DNA from: Parachlorella kessleri
Taxonomy: Eukaryota; Chlorophyta; Trebouxiophyceae; Chlorellales; Chlorellaceae
Reading direction: 5' to 3'
NCBI GenBank assembly: GCA_001598975.1
Contig: BBXU01000758.1
Coordinates: 1 to 31,695, forward strand
DNA: 31,695 nucleotides
This document shows positions 1 to 9,613 of the stretch, piece by piece. The notes beneath the pieces are model-generated. The model had not been told where the DNA came from. It did not search any database and worked only from the letters and a program-made list of their open reading frames with translations. Every line of letters starts with the position of its first letter. Positions within the stretch are counted from its first letter, which is position 1. The position numbers and the translations under genes were made by a program.

Positions 1-156
1 CCATTATTGTGCCACTGCTTTGTTGGGGGCAGGCAGGTGGAGGTTACTGCAAGTCAGATTGCATTGTGGTCACTCGGCGGTGAGCAAAGGGGTATCTATG
101 GATATCAATCACTGGCGAAACTTTGGTTTCCTGCGCTGCCATCCCCTCCTGTGCAG

Positions 157-720
157 GTCCCTGGAGGAGCTTGCCACCATCTCTGGCCGCGAGTGGGAGC
201 CACAGCGGGTGGAGCTTGTGACTGACTATGCTCTGAAGGAGGCAGAGGGCATGCCGCAGGACTTTGACACATGGACCCAGGTCAGTGCTAGGACCTTGAC
301 GCATGGGCCCAGGTCGGCGCTGCTGCAGCAGCCGTGCTGTCCTCCGCTTTAGGGTAGTCCGGTCTTGGGGACTTGGACGATTTTGTTGTTATGAAGGCAT
401 TGGCGGTCGGGCTTGTTCAGCACAGGGGCCGGGCTGGTCAACCCCCAGACCCAGGTCAGCCTGGTGCTTGCTGTTGTGGCTCTCCTGGATGTGCGATGAT
501 GCCCTACACAGCTGCAAGGTGTTGGCTGCACCTGCCAGAATGGTTTCACCGCTCCCTCAAGCAGTGCTGGAGAATGGGTCGCCTTGAGGCTATCACATAA
601 GGTAGCAGCGTGTGAGGCTGCTGGCTGAGCCAGCGCCTGTGTGGATGGTTGCAGGTGTCTGATGCGCAGCTCGAGGCTTTGGATAGGCTGGCCCAGGAGC
701 TCCATACGTCCCCATACTGA
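157..720 (+). CDS. 3' end of an unidentified gene (last two exons)
   Basis: Only the C-terminal end of this gene lies in the window. The penultimate exon is read as 157-281, after a TGTGCAG acceptor, and encodes about 41 residues beginning SLEELATISG and ending DFDTWTQ. A donor GTCAGT follows. The last exon, 656-720, follows GGTTGCAG, continues in phase 0 as VSDAQLEALDRL and ends ELHTSPY-stop. The visible tail is acidic and probably helical. I do not recognise the family. The frame is also open upstream of 157, so the 5' boundary of the first visible exon is less certain than the junction 281/656. No polyadenylation signal was assigned. Confidence 0.55.
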
Positions 721-1179
721 CTGCTGAGGAGAGTGCTTTGGGGGGACTGGGGTCATGCTCAAGAATGCCATCAACTAGCCGAGCCAGAGAACATTTCATC
801 TCCCTGGCTGGCGGGATTGCTACGGTGTGGGGCACCTTGTTTTGAGTCTTGCTTGGCCATGCATTAGACCTTGCGCGTGCGGTGCGAGCGGCGGAGCAAG
901 CAGGCGTGAGAGGGGCAGCATCACACTATGCAGCGCTTAGCGCATTTGCAAGCACCCTGGTGGTACCAGCCATACACCGGAGACCTCTGTGTGGAGTGAT
1001 TTAATTTTTTAACATGCGATGCGTAGGCAGGGTTTCATGTGGTTGTGACCTCGTGCTGCGAACGTATGATGTGGCGCACAATTGCTTTGTGAAGCCCCAA
1101 CTACCTTGCCGTCAAATGCGCGACCTGTCATGAGCATTTGTTTCATACTGAAGTGTGTCTGGGGCGATAACGTCATGCA

Positions 1180-1710
1180 GGGCTTTTATAGAGCTGCACA
1201 TAGTCTCCGACTCTGGTGTTGTATGAGGTGTTCATTAACTTTCACCCAGCACTGAACCCCTTCTACACCACTGTCAGCTGACACCATGACATAAGGGAGC
1301 TCAGGGAAATCTCATATGGTGTCATTGCACACTCGGAGAACGCTGTTCAGCACATGGAGATGGCTCCAGAGTACTTCCGCCTGAACGGTCCTGTGGAGTT
1401 GAGCCCGGCTGACAAATACACCTATATTGGACGCAAGAATGGGCACCCTAAGTGCAGTGGTTTGCACCCTTCGTCCCAAAAGTACTATGGGCCCAAAGCT
1501 CTACTGCCTTAATGTACACCTGCATGACTTACGTCCAGTATAGATCTATTTGTCGGCTGGGCTCAACTCCACAAGGCCGTTCAAGCTGAAGAACTCTGGA
1601 GCCGTTTTCATATGCTGCACAGCATTCTCGAGAGTGCAACGAGACCAAGTGGAACTGTCCATGACAACTGGCGATCAAGTAGTGGTGCCCTGGGTTGGGC
1701 TAATACTTAA
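1180..1710 (+). pseudogene. Two coding-like ORF fragments, possibly a decayed gene or element
   Basis: Two short open frames here read like protein but lack a clear gene structure. One is open from just after a TGA at 1279-1281 to a TAA at 1510-1512. It contains MEMAPEYFRLNGPVELSP from the ATG at 1354 and ends YYGPKALLP. The same frame upstream of the TGA also reads as plausible protein (FHPALNPFYTTVS). The second is open from about 1528 to TAA at 1708-1710 and contains GWAQLHKAVQAEELWSRF. A CGTCCAG acceptor-like site lies between them. The in-frame stop and frame shift suggest a decayed gene or transposon fragment, although unrecognised introns could explain the break. Family unknown. Confidence 0.3.
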
Positions 1711-2128
1711 GCCTGCATTAAGCACTAGGCGCAGTCAGCTGAGACGCAGCCGCTGGAGCCTTGGGTGCGCACCATGGTGGGAGAGAGAGAGCATGGATCC
1801 CTGTGCCAAGACTTGCTGGGGTCTGCAGGGTGCACAAGCGGTCAGCCGCTCACTTGAAGCATCCTCCTCGTCAGCCCGCTGACTAAACCTGTGACCTGGC
1901 ACGCGCTGGCTCGAAGTCAAGGTTGTACTCTCAACACATTTCATTGGAATATTTCACTTCATGATGAGATAAGCTTGCAGTCGCAGCTAGGTGCACGCGG
2001 GGAGGTGGCTAGATGCCGGCCATGCCAATGTGCTGACAGGGGCTGGGTTTAGTCACCTTGCAGTATACAGCCCCAAGATCAGAGCCGGTGTTCGAGTGAC
2101 AGTATCGCCTGTCGGCGCTGGGGCCCAC

Positions 2129-5100
2129 ATGGGGCTGCAGACGAAGCCCTCGTGCGGGCTCGCTAGGACCGCAACCCTAGCGCATACCTCTAGGCCAGCC
2201 ACCACCACCTGTTTGAGGCATGCAGCCTCGCAGCCCAGGCGGCTGCACAGGGCCTCCCTGCTAGTGACTGCGGCAGCAGAGGCGGTTCGCCAGCTGCCAC
2301 AGCATGTGCACCCACAGCCTCAGCAGCACCCACCACAGCAGCCCCGGCAGGAGCAGCCATGCCCGCAGGAGCGGCAGCAGCAGGAGCAGCACCTGGTGCA
2401 GGATGACAGCGTGTTGTACAGGTCAGCACCCAACTCGCCTGCCAGGGAGTTTGGGTTCCGCCGTGGCTTGGAGGACAAGTATGAGCTCGGCCAGAAGCTA
2501 GGGGCTGGCGCGTCCTGCACCGTGTACGAAGCTGTGGAGCGACACACTGGCGAGCGGTGAGCGTGGACGCCGTGAACGCCTTCCTGCAAGTGCTGCCAAG
2601 TGCCATGCATGGTGTGCGGGAGTGTCATCAAGTGCCTGGAACGGAACAAAAGAACTGAGGTTCAGGGATGGCTCAGTGCTGCCCATAAAGCTCCGTTGGG
2701 TCAAGCCACCACCTACCGTCACCCACTAACACCTCCCACCACGGCGACAGTACATCTACCTCCACCTTGCCCAAACCCACAGCTGCCCCTTCTGTCATAC
2801 CTCGCTTTACTTTGCGCCTCTGCTCTACCTCCCTGCCTGCAGCTTCGCAGTCAAGATGATGCCCAAGCAGTTTGGGCCCGGCGGCTTCCTGGACTCACAC
2901 TTCTTGCGGCGGGTGCGCAATGAGGTTGACATCTCAAAAAAGATCGGCAAGAGCCTGAACGTCTGCTACCTGTATGGAGCCTATGAGACTGAGGCGTGTG
3001 TCTACCTTGTCATGGAGCAATGCACCGGCGGCATGCTGTGGGACAGGCAAGTGCAAGGTATTCTCAATGTAGGATGCTTTGGAGGACGTCTGGCCCGACG
3101 TTTTCACCCTTGTTCTGGGATGCCTTGGAGGAGGTCTGGCCCGATTCTCCATCCTTGTTCTAGGATGCTTGCCAGGGAGCACATGCGGGGAGGTGAGTCG
3201 GTCATCCTTGGCTTCTTGCATTGGAATGCGCCCTGGTCCGTCTCTCAGCTCAGCAGTGGCTGTACTGCTTCAATGCTTGGGTGGGCATTCTTATTCTGGC
3301 GCGCATGCCATGCTCACATGTTCACCTGGGTTCTGCTCTCATCCCATTCGCTGTCAGCAGCCGCTGACAGTCAGTTCCCCGCACCTCAGTCTGATCAAGG
3401 CACTCCTTTGGCATCCACCTCTGCAAGCCAGTGAGGCAATAAAAGCTACCTGAGCACCCTTCTCGGCCAGCGGTTGTGCCAGCTGGTCGCAATACGCAGC
3501 CACTATAATGTGTACAGCCTGGCTGCCTGACACGAACACATGCTGCGCCTGGCTGCAGGATCATGCGCGGGAGGTACAGTGAGCGACAGGCAGCCCGGCT
3601 TGTTCGGGAGGTGCTGCGCACCGTGGCGCTCTGCCATTCCAAGCACATCATGATGCGCGACATCAAGCCCCAGAACGTGAGCCCAGTGCAATCCCAGGAC
3701 CCTTTGGAGAAGGAGGTTTGGGTTTCGGTGAAAGGGCTGGGCGGCAGCGCTTACTCTTTTTCATGGATCAACCTAGCTGACAGTACGTGGAAGCTGGATG
3801 CCCTTGGCATTTGATGGTGTTGCTGTGTATACTAAAGGGCAGCATAACGGTGCAAGCACCTTCAGAAACAATCTTGGCAGGTCTTGGCAGGGTTGGTGTG
3901 TCCGCTTTGTCATAAGGCTTCCCAATCAACGATATTAAAGAGGTGGTTGCCCAGCAGTGTCGTGCTCAGGCCGCATACCCACCACAGCCCTCCAGCCTGC
4001 CTTGGTGCTTGCTGCTGCCGTTCCTTTTTGCCAGCCCTTGAGGATGACTCACGCCTGTAGTGCTTGCTGTTGCAGTTCCTTTTTGCCAGCCCAGACGATG
4101 ACTCACGCCTGAAGGCCACGGACTTCGGCATCTCGGTGTTCTGCCGGCCAGGCCAGTTCATCACGCAGCGGGCAGGTAGGCAGACCTGGGGTTAGGCTCT
4201 GGGTCGTGTGCTGATGTGACAAAAGGACTGGGTATACGAGGTCCCTGGCCCACCACCCTTTGTTATTTCTGCTGCGAGAGTCGATGCCAGGTTGTTATTA
4301 AGTCTGAGAGTCCGCTGCTCCCCCTCCTCTGTGCCCTGCCATCAGGAGCTGCCTGCTTGTAAGCTATCAAGATATGTGCAGCGGAGGCCGAGCTGCCCTG
4401 GTCAGGCAAAGCCTGAGAGTGCTTGAGAGAGAGTCCTTTGCGCTTAGCAACCAAAACCCTTCCAAGCTTCCCGCTGGTACGCCCTCGCAGTTCGGTGGGT
4501 GCACAGCCTTCGAAAGCCTGACAGTGTGTTGCGCACCCCATGCGCCCCGCAGGGACCAGGGTCTGCATGGCTCCTGAGGTCGTCCAGAAGCGCTACACCC
4601 TCAGTGCCGACCTGTGGAGCACAGGCATACTGGCCTACCTACTACTAACCGGCCGCCTGCCCTTTGCCAAGGGGCAGCGCCATTCTTCGGAACTGTACGC
4701 AACTAAGCAGGTGAGCGGTTGTGGGCGGGCCTGCTGGCAACTCTTTGCCACGGTGCTCGCTCCAGGGCTGCATGACCGATGGACCCTTCAGATAGTCACA
4801 AGCTGTGGAGGGGAAGGGGTGTTGAGAAGGATAGCCTGTGTGGCTGCCTGAGTTGCAGGTATATAAGAGCACTGATGTGTTCAACGACATTCTGTATGCG
4901 CTCCTGGACTTTGAAACGGCACCCTGGGACACGCTTTCCGGTGAGTGACACTCGACTGAACAGCACTACACTTACTTGGTCCACCTGTCACTCCAAAGGT
5001 TAAACATGGGTGCCTGCTGCCAGATGCTTGTGCGCACAGGCACACAGTACCACAAACAAACGCAGCATAGGTGGTGTCACTTGGAGTTCTTGATATCCTT

Positions 5101-7845
5101 GGGTATCTCAGCGTACCATGGCCTAATCTATTGAAACTAGCCAATGCAGGTCTTGCTGCCCTTCTTGCAGGGGATGCCAGGGATCTTGTGCAGTCATTGC
5201 TACAAAGGGACCCAGAGAAGCGCCCAAGTGCTCTTGAGGCACTGCAGCACAGGTTGGCTCTGGCCAGCAGCCCTATCCAGCAACATGGCTTGGCTGGTGG
5301 TAGCAGGGGAGGGCACGGGCGCGTCATCCCGATGCGTATGGCAGGACCACTTGCTGCCTTGTCAATTCCCAGCCCTCCTCGACACACTTTTCTAATGCAT
5401 GTCAGGGAAAGCTCCGCTACAAGGAGCCTGCAAGCTGCCGACCAGACAAGCACATCATATATGTACCGCTGGTGCATGCAAAGTATTACTGCTAGCAGAT
5501 TACAAGCAGGCAGGCCGTGTTCGTTCCCCTTGCCTCCCTTGCAGGTGGCTGCAAGACGCACAACCGCTGGCAGGCAGTGACCAAAGCTGCGTGGCCAAGG
5601 AGATTCCCCTGTCAGACACCATCGTGCAGCGGCTGCAGCGCTTCGGGACCTACAGCCGGCTCAAGCAGGTGGCGCTGCGCACGGTGGGTCCCTGCTCTTA
5701 GGTGCTGCACACGGTGGGTCCCTGCTCGCCAATCGCATGCTCCGTTGATCCGTGCTGGAGCGGAGAGCGGGGCATGAGCGTGGACTGTCTGCTGTCGCTT
5801 CCGAAACAACCGGTTTGGAGTTGCGCGGCTGCCTGTTGCGCAAGGCAGGCTTGCTGCCTGTATGTGCACATCGGTGCCTTTTCACCCCCTTAGTTCTGTT
5901 ACATAGGTGGCAGGCCTGGCCTTGCTGTTTTCTGTTGACTCCCGCATTCTCGGTCTGATGTGCCAGCAGAAGTGACAAAGCTGGCACATTCAGTACACCT
6001 TTCCCACAGGTGTGATCTGTGAGCCGAGCTCGGTGCTGGGCCATTACCCAAATAAACTGCTGCTGCAACTTGATGTTTTCAACTCTGTGCCCCTGGTCCT
6101 GTAGATGGCCAATGTCATTGCCCCCGACCACATGCTGGTGTCGAACCTCAAAGGCCTCTTTCTGGAATTGGACCCAGCCGACACCGGCAGGGTGCCCTTT
6201 GCCCGTCTGCAGCGAGAATTGGAGGCAAGTCCAACGACCCAATCTACCCAGCCAAGTAGATGGTTATAGATGTGCTGAACGGGCAAATATTCTCGGGCAC
6301 CACGGGACGCTATCACTGCTATCATTGCCCGGGCCTGGGTAGCTTGGAGCTGCTGACTGGGCATCAACTCCTTGGCTCCCCACCTTGGTGTGGGATACCT
6401 GCTGTTACGTGTTGGGACACGGGGGCCTCATAGGAAGCACGGAAAGGCAAGACGCTGGGTGGCCGCCGTGCCCTTGCTGGCTGTGACCAGGCGGGTCCGT
6501 CTTAGGGAAATGCAGGCTTCCGGGGATCCAATACTTGCTAACTCGCTGCATCCCGTCCACCGAGAAAACCTGCTGCTCTCCCTGTCCCTCCCAATTTTCC
6601 ACTGGCAGGAGGGCGACTTCACTCTGACCGCCCGGGAGATGCAGCAGCTATTGGCGGAGATGGCCAGGGACCCCTCGGGGGAGGTTGCCCTCAACGACTT
6701 CATTGCCGCGCTGATGGACTGGAGCAAGGTAATGAGGCAGCTGTGTCTGGCGTGCCCCGTGTCTGCCATTTCTAGATCCAAGGGGAAACCACCACAAGGC
6801 ATAGATGTCTGTGTTGACCTCTTGACGATGACCATGTGGGAAGGCGCATCTGCGTGTCACGAGGCCCTGCCCTGGCCACGTGCCTTATCCCATGCGGTAA
6901 AGAATGCATGCATGCGGCACGCGTGCTGCTTACCTCCTCAAGCCATACATGCATACGTCTGCTGTAACCCAGTGTGGCATCGCAGCGCTGGATTTAGCCA
7001 GTCTGTGATTAACATGGGCAGCAAGTTTCGCACATTGCTGGAGGAACCGACCATCCAGATCCCCTCCCCCTGCTGGCACCCTTGCAACCGCCTTTTCCCC
7101 TGGTGTGTGTACAGCTACAGGAGGACACAAGGGAGTGGGGCTCCCTGGTGGGCCGCGCCTTTGAGGCGCTTGGCCCCGATGCCAATGGCCGCATTGGCGT
7201 CGACAAGCTGGAGCTGCTTCTGTGTGGGGAGGAGGGCTGCGAGGTGAGGAGGCGCAGGCAGGTGCCTCTCGGTGCCATGCGTGCTGAATGGGTACGCTCA
7301 GATGGAGTACGAAATAGAAGAGATATGCGTCCAGGGGTCTGAGTAGTAGTCGGCTGGAAAGGCAGCACTGGTGGCGGGGAGGTGGTGTAAGGGGAGGAGC
7401 GTGACTGTGGCTTGTGAGGCATACGTGTGACCTGGCAACATACGAGGGGGTGCAGAGAACCCCTGAAGACCCAGGCCTGCCCCAGGTTTTAGCAACCAGC
7501 CAGTGACATCTCCCCCGCTTGGGGCGCCCGACATGTGCCGGCCTCGGACGTGCGACAGGGCCAACATCAATCCTTTGGCCAGCAGTCTGCCTCCCAGTCC
7601 TCTGGATCCCGATGTGCTGGGCTCCTTTGAAACTCCCCAAGCTCAGCCTGATCTTTATCCCACTCTGTTTCTAGCCTCTGTGACTCCTGGTGCAGGCACC
7701 TGACATACTGGGCTCAGCACTTCGGGAGGCGGACGTCAACCACGATGGGTGCATCGATCTGGACGAGTTCCGTCAGCTGCTGTCTGGAGTGGGGCTGGGA
7801 GATGGGTTGGAGCTTTTTGAGACCCGGCTGCTGGAGCGGGGGTAA
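2129..7845 (+). CDS. Calcium-dependent protein kinase (CDPK), 12 exons
   Basis: Ser/Thr kinase fused to a calmodulin-like domain. Exons: 2129-2556, 2843-3046, 3559-3676, 4076-4175, 4553-4710, 4859-4940, 5171-5252, 5545-5683, 6105-6224, 6609-6728, 7115-7243 and 7696-7845; the frame closes to 609 residues. The N-terminal ~115 residues are Gln/Pro/Ser-rich. Kinase landmarks are the Gly-rich loop LGAGASCTVYEA, the ATP lysine in FAVKMM, MMRDIKPQN (catalytic Asp kept, HRD His replaced by Met), DFGISVF, MAPEVV and DLWSTGILAYLLLTGRLPF. The junction region has IPLSDTIVQRLQRFGTYSRL, as CDPK autoinhibitory segments do. Of four EF-hands only the last (DVNHDGCIDLDE) is canonical. Introns 2 and 9 use GCAAGT donors. 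The ATG at 2129 is the first in frame near the kinase; the frame is open to about 1991. There is no convincing myristoylation signal. Exon 11 could start at 7115 or 7121. Confidence 0.93.
3072..3170 (+). repeat. 46-bp tandem repeat in CDPK intron 2
   Basis: About 2.2 copies of a unit beginning GGATGCYTTGGAGGA: 3072-3117, 3118-3162 and a partial third copy at 3163-3170. The copies differ at several positions. The repeat lies just downstream of the GC donor of this intron and does not touch a splice site. Confidence 0.8.
4006..4114 (+). repeat. Imperfect tandem duplication across the exon 4 acceptor of the CDPK gene
   Basis: Copy A (4006-4060) and copy B (4061-4114) both hold the end of intron 3 and the start of exon 4 (TTCCTTTTTGCCAGCCC, then GATGACTCACGCCTG). 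Copy B has the working acceptor TGTTGCAG and the open kinase frame (FLFASP followed by three Asp). In copy A the acceptor AG is CCG and the kinase frame reads into TGA, so it is an inactive duplicate left in the intron. Confidence 0.88.
5668..5730 (+). repeat. Tandem duplication across the exon 8 donor of the CDPK gene
   Basis: Copy 1 (5668-5700) holds the last 16 bases of exon 8 plus donor GTGGGT; copy 2 (5701-5730) repeats it with a 3-base deletion and a few changes. Both share ACGGTGGGTCCCTGCTC. The upstream donor at 5684 is the usable one: reading through to the second donor meets an in-frame TAG between the copies. Confidence 0.8.
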
Positions 7846-8353
7846 CCTAAGCTACTGTTACAGCTCTCCATCTCCCTCACCCTTGCGGGTCAGTCATGAT
7901 ACCCGTAGCACTTGGCAAATCCCAGCGCTGCTGGGTCGCGGCTAGCCATTGGTTGGCCGCATTTGTAGGGACGCATGGCAGCAGCATTGTCAGGTGGAGG
8001 AACGCAGGTACAAGCGACTGAACTGGAACGCGGGGGTAGCAGGGCGCCATCCGTACAGCGCCCGGCTGGAGAGCGCTGAGTCCAGGCGCAAGGGCTTGGC
8101 GTCTGGGTTTAAAACTTGCCTCCTTGCTGGGGTGTTGTGGCACTTGGCCGCTTGGCGGCCAGTGGCAACGGAGAGCAGGTCAAGTTATGCAGAGGGCTGG
8201 ATCAGTTACGCAGTGCCGTGCAAGCTTCAGTACTGAGGCAGTGTCCATTTACACGGCGGCTGTCCAAGCTTCTCTCTGCAGGTTTGTGGGCTTGTATGGG
8301 CCCGATATTAGTAGCTTGTCATATGGCTTAGGTGACACACAATACGGAAGAGG

Positions 8354-8390
8354 CGGGTAGGGGCGAATAGAAGTGACAGGGCTGGATGCC
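8354..8390 (+). repeat. Fragment of the dispersed repeat family
   Basis: GCGGGTAGGGGCGAATAG followed by GTGACAGGGCTGGATGCC matches the internal part of the repeat seen whole at 9321 and 31408. It lies directly before the TGTAA signal of the CDPK gene, so part of this 3' UTR may come from the repeat. Confidence 0.5.
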
Positions 8391-8393
8391 GTT

Positions 8394-8398
8394 TGTAA
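8394..8398 (+). terminator. Candidate polyadenylation signal TGTAA
   Basis: TGTAA is the common poly(A) signal in chlorophyte nuclear genes. This copy is the first good candidate after the CDPK stop codon. It is only five bases, so the assignment rests on position. Confidence 0.35.
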
Positions 8399-9069
8399 TG
8401 TTTGTCATTGTTGGGATCTGATGATCACACCCGACGGCTGTCGAAGGGGTAGGCAGCAGGGTGGTGTCTTTCTTTGTGGCTTAGGGGCCGCCGCAACTGT
8501 TTGACCCTTTTCGGAGTACCTGCGCCCTGCCTCAAACTCGGTGACGCTCGGTTGGGGTCAATATATTTGTTTTGGTTGAAGGTAATACTCTAGGGAAACT
8601 GTGTTGACTAAGGCTGTACTGTCTCCTTAGAGTATGTATGTCTACCTATCAGCAACTCCCCCTTATGCCATCAAAACTGTCCTTCGCTTAGGTGCTCTGA
8701 TAACGTTCTTATCGCTACTTGGATGTTAGCTGCGATATTCTGTTATGGCTGTTGTTAGCTCATGCACTTTTATAAGACACTCCCCCTTCATGATCATATA
8801 TATGGATTCCATGCATTCTGCTTTGTCAACAGTGCCTTGTCAAGGCATGCTGTAGTTTGTCGCTAGTCCTAACATATGGTGCACATGAAATGACTGGCAT
8901 ACTCTTCCACTAGTATCCCATATAGAACGTACGCATGTTTGCCTGCATTGTAAGAACTTGCTGGCCTAGTGCCATGTGGGGATGATGTAGACTTTGTTGC
9001 GTGCAATTCAACTTCGATTGCATCTGTGCATGCGCAGCCAGAGCTGGCAGCTAACTATTCTACAACTCT

Positions 9070-9258
9070 TTAATGACATGACCCCGGCAGCTTCGTTGTT
9101 TGTACAAGCAGCTCCATAACCTCTTCAAGAGTTATAGCTCCCCTGACGCTGCGCCTGGGCCGGCTCAGCAGAACTGCTGCAGCCTCTGTAGGCGCTATCT
9201 GCCACCTTCCAGGAGCTTCAAGTTGGCTCTCACCTAGCACTCTTCGGCGACAGTTCAT
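9070..9258 (-). CDS. Weak small ORF, hypothetical
   Basis: An ATG-started frame of 62 residues with a moderately coding-like C-terminal half (RPRRSVRGAITLEEVMELL). It contains a GTGAGA donor-like site and CTGCAG acceptor-like sites, so the N-terminal half could be intron. There are no homology cues. It lies between the CDPK end and a repeat pair. It may be the last exon of a small gene or simply chance; I favour chance slightly. Confidence 0.2.
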   Translation of the reverse strand: MNCRRRVLGESQLEAPGRWQIAPTEAAAVLLSRPRRSVRGAITLEEVMELLVQTTKLPGSCH

Positions 9259-9320
9259 TTATAGCGGTGGCACTGTCCTTGGTAGCTCCTCATCCCACAT
9301 CTCTTCACGAGAGCCCTATA

Positions 9321-9560
9321 TTATTAGCATGGGTGGCAGGTAGTGCGAACAGTGAGTGAGAGTTGAGCTGGACTGACAGGGCTGGATGCAGAATGTGCCT
9401 GATATTATCAGTTGGCCCTCACTCTTCTTACAAAAAGGCAAGGCTTTACAAGGCATTTTATACACAGAACTCAGGCAAGACAAAAGTACCATTTCTGCAT
9501 CCAGCCTTATTGGTACGATTGGCCCTCTCACGCTGTGACCGCACTACCTGCCACCCTAAC
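9321..9560 (+). repeat. Inverted pair of the dispersed repeat (MITE-like)
   Basis: The left arm (9321-9403) reads TTATTAGCATGGGTGGCAGG, then TAGTGCGAACAG and CTGACAGGGCTGGATGCAGA. The right arm (about 9468-9560) is its reverse complement in diverged form, ending CCGCACTACCTGCCACCCTAA. The loop is about 64 bp. The arms share the GGGTGGCAGGTAGTGCG terminus and the GGCTGGATGCAGAA core. No transposase is encoded. The structure fits a small non-autonomous inverted-repeat element or two nested insertions. Confidence 0.75.
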
Positions 9561-9613
9561 TGAAACTCTGCATACCAACGGCATTAAGCGGGTCCCAGCG
9601 GCATGCCCACCGG

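Larger units (their letters stand above)
7846..9320 (+). other. Intergenic region downstream of the CDPK gene
   Basis: No convincing gene was found except the weak minus-strand ORF at 9070-9258. TGTAA at 8394-8398, the usual green-algal polyadenylation signal, is about 550 bp after the CDPK stop and is a plausible end of its transcript. From about 8550 to 9060 the sequence looks more AT-rich than its surroundings and carries no sustained open frame with coding character. Confidence 0.5.

Noticed and set aside
1991..2128. N-terminal extension of the CDPK frame upstream of 2129
   Set aside because: The frame is open but has no ATG before 2129; it is more likely 5' UTR.
4881..5561. Minus-strand ORF of 226 codons
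   Set aside because: Antisense to CDPK exons 6 to 8 and introns; Cys/Arg-rich and without recognisable domains.
5661..6242. Minus-strand ORF of 193 codons
   Set aside because: Antisense to CDPK exons 8 and 9; no domain features.
6930..7640. Minus-strand ORF of 236 codons
   Set aside because: It covers CDPK exon 11 and its flanking introns on the other strand, and the translation is Pro/His/Arg-rich without motifs.
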